Source: Phoronis australis
Taxonomy: Eukaryota; Phoronida; Phoronidae
NCBI GenBank assembly: GCA_002633005.1
Contig: NMRA01000001.1
Location: forward strand, 1,089,755-1,153,754
DNA: 64,000 nucleotides
Direction: 5' to 3'
Positions 57,611 to 64,000 of the stretch are shown here, in pieces. Within the stretch, counting starts at the first letter, position 1, and each line of letters starts with the position of its first letter. The translations under genes and the position numbers were made by a program. The notes under the pieces are model-generated. The model had not been told where the DNA came from. It was given only the letters and a program-made list of their open reading frames with translations, and searched no databases.

Positions 57611-60600
57611 TTATGTGCACTTCATGACCAACTTAAAGGAGTCGCTGAAAAATGTTCCATCATTATCTCCACCTCCAAACACAAAAACTTCCTCTTCCTC
57701 GGTACTGAAATTGTCAGCTGACACACACAAGGCCGTGTGGCCAGCCCTAGCTGTCAGCGATGGTCTACAGTCTATGGACATCCAGCAATTGGTGCCTGAA
57801 ACAACGGTCAATATAATTGTGATCAGAATTATAGCTACTGAGAACCAGACATATTTCTATTTCTAACTACCCTCAAAAACAGACAGCAACCTTACATTTG
57901 GCCTCATTTTGCAATGAACTATCTTCAAATCACACCATTATGCAAATATGAACGACATAAAGACTTTCTTTTTTATTATACGCTGTACATAACTGGTCAC
58001 TCCTCACTCGGATGAGGAGTGGTTTCACAGCTTGTGAAGAACTGACGGTTCAGACCATTCTCTGCACCGAAAATTACTAGCAGGGTGAAGCCAAGTCATT
58101 GAGTTGGGTTTCAAGCAATAGCATACGGTCAGTTCCCCCACAGCCCGGAAATCACTGTTCAATCTGAGTACAAAACAATTTGAAACTCATTTTACAACAA
58201 AGAGCAGTGTAAATCAAAAACAATTTTTGACAGAAGACTGGTTTTTAGTAGCTTAATTTAAAATATTTCAGTAATTGGAATACAACTAAAAATGTAGTAA
58301 CAAGCAACATAATAAAATGTTTTATAAAAAACATGATTTCTAGCAAGAGAATGATAGATAGGTAAGCTAGAAAACACAATAAATGTTGACACCTGCAAGT
58401 AAAACTACATGAACACAATGTAACTTACTAAAGATATGAGAATATAGAAAAACATTTTGTTGAAATTAACATAAACTCAAATAATATGAAAAACAAAAAG
58501 ATTTGAATTTTATGAAGAACTGAATAAGCATGTAGACACCTTCATGAAATTGCGTAAGAGTCACTTACAAGAGTGTCTGATTTTGAGAACCAGTTTCTTT
58601 CATGGAATCACAGGCATCAGACTGGTTCTCGCAATCCGGGGCCTCTGTGAGAGACTAGAGCCTACAATCCAATACTCACTGATATCCAAAATGAATGTGT
58701 CCTGAAGCACTTCATCCCCATTGTAGCCTCCTGAGATAACGACACGTTTCCCTGGTAATGCACACGAAGCATGCCAACACCTGGCACTAGGTGGCGTCCC
58801 AGTAGCATCTAATACTTTCCACTCGACAAACACTAAATAGAAAGACGCATGCATAAAATTTTTTGCATGAATAAAGTCAAAACAATGACAAAAAAAGAGA
58901 CAAACAGAGGAAACGGGAAATCAACTAAGAGGAAATCGAAACCAAACAAAAGAGAGGAAATCTCTTAAAAGAGGAAATTCCAAGTCCTGAATATGCTCTA
59001 ATAGGGGGGCACTACATTTTGAACAATACCCTGACTTTAAGAACAGTTGTATTTTCTCAGCTGATTCTAAAAACCCAAAGAAAAGAACATCTTTTACTTT
59101 GAATTTAGATGTTGTTTGCTGTCTGCTTTTATTTTTACAAACCAGAAAAGTTCTGCAGCCATTCTCCCGGTAGAACTGTGAATTTTTTTTTTTGGTTGAA
59201 AATTATTCATGCATCCGATTAATTTAGCAAATTAAAGTTGATGATGGAATAGTTCACATCAACGTTATTTATTTTGATCTGCGAATGTTACCGACAAGTA
59301 TTAGTTAAAAGCTTAGAATATTCTGCCTAAAATATGGACTGATTATCACCCCGTTTCGTTTAGCTAACATGACCATCAGTTTCATAAAGGACACTATAGC
59401 AGAGTGGTTAGGATTGCCTACTCTCACTTCTGAGGTTCATGTTGACTGGCAGACAACTAGCATTGCACCACTTGTCTCTTGTCTCCTAATGTTCGGTCTT
59501 AACTAGATTTTGTGAAAGGGAGGAAATGTGGTACGCATGTGTTTAGGGCCACGTCGAAAGCACTACCTTTGGAGAAGAATTTAAAGAACATCAAGCAAAG
59601 TAAAGATATTTTGTCAGACCAGCAACACAGACAGCACACAGCATTGGAATCACTTACTCATGTCTAGCACATGAAGGTCGTTATAACACATGGGAGCATC
59701 CCAACCACCAAACACCACCAACTGATCACCAACCAAGGTAGCGGAATGACTGCAATGACATATTGGTTCGATTCAATTATCAGTTAACACCGACAGTCAG
59801 ATGGCACAAATAAACCGTCCCAGCTATTGAAACGGAGACCTTCGACAACTGCGTTCCAGGCAGCTATCCAGAGCTATCATGATGTCAAGCACAACAAAAC
59901 TTTCAGACTGGAGAGAGAATTGTAGCAATTTAATAAAATTGGATATCAAATTACTAGTTTTACAGAACTCAGAGGTAACTGCTTAGCCTAATGGCATTTC
60001 TTTATAACTGACTAAATTATTTACTTTTGTTTGAGTCGTAAGGTGTCGTAACACAAAACAAGCCCTGCCACAGGCTTTATATGCAAAGCATGATTGTTAC
60101 AATGTGTTGTTACAGTAATACAAGCATTATAATTGAGAATATTCTCAATGTTCGCAAATATATTTTACAATTATTTAGCTAGTAAACGAATACAAATTTT
60201 TGTCTAAAAGGCCTGTTTAGATGCACACATAAATATGTGGGCACATAAACACTACTTGTTCCACACTACCAGAAGCTTTTCAGTCCATGCTCACTTGTGT
60301 GAATGCTCAATCTGTTTAGCATACAAGCCAATTGAGCACAACCTTTAGAATCAGCGCATATTATTCAAACAACAATGATCAACGTTTCAGTCTATTACCT
60401 ATAAACCAGTCCCAAGACAAAAGTTTACGACATTCCAATCAGCTGACACAGGTGGATAAGAGACTGTACAGGTAAACATCAAAATGCATTGTGAGGGAAG
60501 AGACCAGAAATCAAAACAATTGGAGCTCAAGTGAACCAATGTTTCTATTGAGATAGTGCTCAGCCAAGTGAATCACAAGCAAGAACACAGTTTTGAAGTC

Positions 60601-63600
60601 AAACAAATTGATGACCCAAATTAATTCTCTGGCATCTGACGCTTACCCAGAGCGTGCAGCTGGCTTGTTGCCCATGACGATGGGTTGATACCAGTTTTGT
60701 TCCATTGGACTGTAGATTTGGATGTCGTTACTGCAGCCGTCTGGCTGGGGGTCGGGATTGGGGTAGACACCTCCAAAGATCCACAGCTCATAGCGATATA
60801 AGGTGGCCGAGTGGTAGGCTCTGTGGGGTGCAATACCATTCACCTAAACAAATGTGATGATGAAAAAGATGCTGTTGAACTCATTTCTGCAAAGCCAAAT
60901 GATTATCTGGAATGCCTTAACAAATTTATTAACACATAACATAAGCTATTCTTTTCCTCATAACCTGAGAAACGACGATGAAACACATGCCGGTCTCACG
61001 TCAAATCTGGCAAAAGATCCCTCTGTTGTGTTATTCCTGTTTATGTTGCTAAAAATAGAGATGGGAGACCACGGCTTGCTGTAACATTATTCGTTACCAC
61101 CCCCACTCTCAGGGCTTGGAATGACCAATGACAAAAAACGCGGAAACTTTTACGGCCCAAATAATGCGCGCTACCCAGCCTTGAAATGGTCGACCTTTCC
61201 CCCGCGACATGGAGGACTAAAAAAAAACGTTACCACCATCAGTAGCATGCGTCTGCGTCCTTTTAGGTCGCCCGTCGACTCCGAATCCACACATTTTGGA
61301 TGCAGAGCCCTAGTATTTGTCGCCGCGGTTTACAGTAACACGAGACGCCATTGAAAATCCCACCACGCTATCCCAGATGCCCCGGCAATGTTGACAATTT
61401 ACGTTCCTCCAAAACATAAAGAGCAACTTCCACTTTTCGAGGTGAACGTTGTCTGCAACGCCGCGGTAAGAAAGGAGTTTGCCGTGGAAATTTTATATCA
61501 AATCTGATTTTTTTACGCGGAAATATTATAAAATGCGCGGAAAGAACATTTGAAAAAAGCGGAAATCCGCGTTTCCGCGGAAAATTCCAAGCCCTGCACT
61601 CTCCCCTATCGTCAAATCGAAGGATATGTAATGAAAACATGCCACTTCAATTTTGTAACTGCAAGTGAACACGGGGGATGCACTCAATCAAATCAATAAT
61701 ACCCCACTAATACCACACAGTAAAATAGTATTCCGTAATTTCCTAGCTGAGCACACAAGCTCCAAAAAACAGGATAGGGTAACATGCTGCTAGGACCAAG
61801 GCAGCCTAGCACTCTTTCCTAGCGGCAGCACAAAACCGAAAGAAGTCGGTTTGATTTGACAAGCATACCGAATCAAGAGGGTGGGCTTACACTCGAGGAG
61901 AAGAGCAAATACATAAGAAAGATGGGGGTAAGCTTATACCTGGCAGAGAGGTCATACCTGGGGAGATAGAGTTTTACTGTAAGTCGGGAAAGTTTCTTTA
62001 AATTAGAGCACAATATAGTGGAACAGTAAAACTTTATTTTATCAAAATTTTCAACAAGAGTAAACAAGAAGACTATTTTACTTCTGAATTATTTGAAAAC
62101 TTTATATCATATGGCTGCCCTCAACAAACCCACTGTGAAATTTTTGGCAATACAGTGAGCATCGAAAAAATTAAGAACTGACAATTTTGGCTATTACGTT
62201 TGTTCAAATTTGTGGAAACTTTACCGTACTAAAACTAATACCAACATTCAGAATAGCAACAATCACCTCTGCTTTTTGCCAAGTCCACTCAACACAATCC
62301 AGAACATGAACTTCACTGAACCATTTCTTGTGTTTGGATCCTCCGAACACGTACAAGCACTTCAGCGCAGAGTTATACGTGGCGCTGTGACCCACCCGTG
62401 TTTTAGGATTCGCCCCGCTGCCACAGTAGGTTGTCTCTCTCTCTGTCCACATCTTGGAAGCTTAACAAAAAACAAAAACAAAACATGAAAACCTGTTTGA
62501 AGCTCTTCTGTGAGAGCCACTGTTTCTGAAGTAGGGTGGTGCCTAACAAGTTTTCAATAGTCCAGGAACTGGCCAAAATGGTTTTCCAACAGCTAATCTG
62601 CCATCAACATTAGAAGACTATTTTAACAATATTCATCAATTTACTGGTTTTCTCAACTTGAAGCAGTAATAATTTCATAAATTACTTGTCCATTTCTTCC
62701 TAATCAGCCTTAGTAGGATATTACTATACCTGTATCCAAAAGCCAACAAGAGTCCTTTGCCAACTGTTGTCGGGAGCTTTGACCGCCAATTAATACCGCT
62801 TGACCATCTGTAGTCAGACATAAACTGTGGCCCCACCTGGCACTAGGAACTGGCCCTTGAAACAATTTTTATGGATATTTACAAAACAATAAGTCGAAGA
62901 CCACAGGTAATGAAAGCAGTCGAGATATTTTAGGTAATGTACAAGAGTAGCAGAAATAAGAGGTCCGCTGTAACACAAAAAGTGCAATACAGCACTTCCA
63001 AACGTTGGAGTCACTTCTTACTCAAGTTCAGTCCCTTGTAATGTATCAGCCAACCACTGAATTTTCCCCGATGTCAATCACCAGCAACAATTTCTCAATC
63101 CTGTCCCAAGTCCAGACATCACCTGAGTAAGGTTCACCAATGTATTACGGTAAATGGTAAATGGTTGACGTTTTTGACATCAGAAATTTGCTTATCTGAT
63201 GTTATGGGTCTACTCTGTCAGTTGTTGTCTCATAGTTACTGTTTTCATTTAGTTTAGGTGTTGTCTACATAAACTCAGACCTGGTACTTTAATGTCCATC
63301 TTACTTGTTAGTAGATGAGACGAAACAACATTTCAAAACATGTAAAGATTTATTTTTAATGAGTATCTATAGAAAGGTTAATCATAACTTAAAAACTTAA
63401 AAAACTCATACAGTTTAAAAACCTGTAGAAAATATACAACAGTTTGAAACAAAAACAGCAGCTCAAACAGCACACTTACATACTCCGTCCCGCGAGCTTT
63501 TTGCCTATAATGAAAAATTAAACTCACCTTTGTGGTCCAATTTTTCCATAACCATCTCATTTGTCTGTGTTACATTAACCAGGGAAGTAGTGTTGATGTG

Positions 63601-63791
63601 GAATGTCGTTGGGATTTCATTCTGAAATTAATATCAGTAAAAACAACACTGTTAGTAAAATGTTCCATAAAATTAATCTGTTCATCCAGTTTTGTTAATT
63701 TTCTGAACTTCCAAAGCATTCGAGATTTATAACCTACATATGGATAAAAAATTCTTTTTTCCAGCAGCCGCCATTCTTCATTGAAACTCAT
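57611..63791 (-). CDS. Kelch-repeat beta-propeller protein (8 exons)
   Basis: Exons on the minus strand are 63738-63791, 63528-63621, 62730-62855, 62267-62460, 60647-60843, 59658-59749, 58680-58832 and 57611-57795. All borders are GT...AG, phases agree, and the model totals 1,095 nt, 364 aa, ending at TAA 57611-57613. Six kelch repeats carry the double glycines LIGG (73-74), YVFGG (131-132), WIFGG (180-181), VVFGG (236-237), VISGG (287-288) and FVFGG (344-345). Most are preceded by the R-x-x-H-S/T-A motif (RVGHSAT, RAYHSAT, RSGHSAT, RAGHTAL) and followed by the tryptophan of blade strand 4. The first 49 residues are not kelch. There is no signal peptide, membrane segment, BTB, BACK or F-box domain. 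It resembles RABEPK-, KLHDC- and rngB-type soluble propellers, but orthology is unsettled and the partner unknown. Confidence 0.9.
57985..58200 (+). repeat. Dispersed repeat family B, copy 3
   Basis: CGGATGAGGAGTGGTTTCAC, GAAGAACTGACGGTT, CAGACCATTCTC, TCATTGAG and AAAACAATTTGAAACT follow the same order as the copies at 10.2 and 11.4 kb. It lies in the last intron of the kelch gene. Confidence 0.55.
58579..58661 (+). repeat. GAGAACCAG hairpin repeat, copy 3
   Basis: TTTTGAGAACCAGTTTC and ACTGGTTCTCGCAATC flank a short loop, ending GTGAGAGACTAG. Its edge is about 18 bases from the donor side of kelch exon 7 (58680). Confidence 0.6.
59395..59450 (+). repeat. tRNA-like SINE head
   Basis: A perfect A-box-like TAGCAGAGTGGT (59397-59408) and, about 30 bases later, a B-box-like GAGGTTCATG. 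It does not complete a cloverleaf. It sits in a kelch-gene intron. Confidence 0.4.
61110..61596. mobile_element. Nonautonomous DNA transposon with 6-bp target duplication, copy 2
   Basis: A 487-bp element with ends CAGGGCTTGGAAT and ATTCCAAGCCCTG, flanked by CACTCT on both sides. It is inverted relative to the copy at 24176-24696 and similar along most of its length. It lies in the kelch intron between 60843 and 62267. Confidence 0.85.
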
Positions 63792-64000
63792 TTTTACAGG
63801 AATGAGTGTATTTCAAACAACTGGCAGGTTTTGAACATCATAGCCTTGTTGACACAAGGCAGTACTTTACCAGGGCTCAATATAAGCGAGTACACGCTTG
63901 AAAATACAAATAGGAGGTAAAATACGATTAGGAAAGTGACCTTACTTGTATTATTCAAACGTGTGCGGAACATGCGTTCGGTGCTTTTTTTTGGGTTGCC
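63792..64000 (-). promoter_or_regulatory. Presumed 5' leader/promoter region of the kelch gene
   Basis: This is the sequence immediately upstream of the kelch start codon. No TATA box or other definite motif stands out. The assignment rests only on position. Confidence 0.3.

Noticed and set aside
1-64000. Prokaryotic-type defence, CRISPR or operon systems
   Set aside because: The window is spliced animal DNA. There are no regularly spaced identical direct repeats with unique spacers and no clustered long ORFs.

Overview
The window is nuclear DNA of a multicellular animal. Coding sequence sits in short exons with canonical GT...AG borders and consistent phases, introns average a few hundred bases, and the gaps between genes are AT-rich and full of short DNA transposons, tRNA-headed SINE-like pieces, minisatellites and microsatellites. 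The gene content (CEP152 and FBXO28 orthologues, a secreted PAN/apple plus C-type-lectin protein, a kelch propeller) fits a bilaterian. The compact introns, and a THAP transposase paired with a P2X7-tail-like ORF, suggest an aquatic invertebrate, but I cannot name the species. One assembly gap (42334-43086) and four isolated N bases, three of them next to or within 25 bases of a C- or G-run, are present.

Layout. 1-17375 has no supported host gene. It holds a decayed Kolobok-like element (926-2866) and several MITE- or SINE-like repeats. 17376-17704 is a 51-bp minisatellite directly upstream of the first gene. 17759-37381 (+) is a 24-exon CEP152 orthologue (1,821 aa by my exon model); its introns carry a 521-bp element with 6-bp target duplications and a TTAA-flanked MITE. 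39072-44851 (-) is a three-exon gene for a secreted protein with a PAN/apple domain and a C-type-lectin domain; its first intron contains the gap, and a broken copy of its last exon lies just 3' of it. 48590-52113 (+) is a five-exon FBXO28 orthologue (362 aa). 53150-54520 is a degenerate tandem array. 57611-63791 (-) is an eight-exon six-repeat kelch gene (364 aa); one of its introns holds a second, inverted copy of the 6-bp-duplication element.

The genes do not form a functional cluster. CEP152 is a centriole-duplication scaffold that recruits PLK4. FBXO28 is an SCF ubiquitin-ligase receptor of the nucleus and mitotic spindle. The lectin-type protein is extracellular. The kelch protein is a predicted cytosolic beta-propeller of unsettled orthology. 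Neighbours alternate in strand: CEP152 converges on the lectin gene, the lectin gene and FBXO28 diverge, and FBXO28 converges on the kelch gene. I found no rRNA, intact tRNA, CRISPR array or prokaryotic-type operon.
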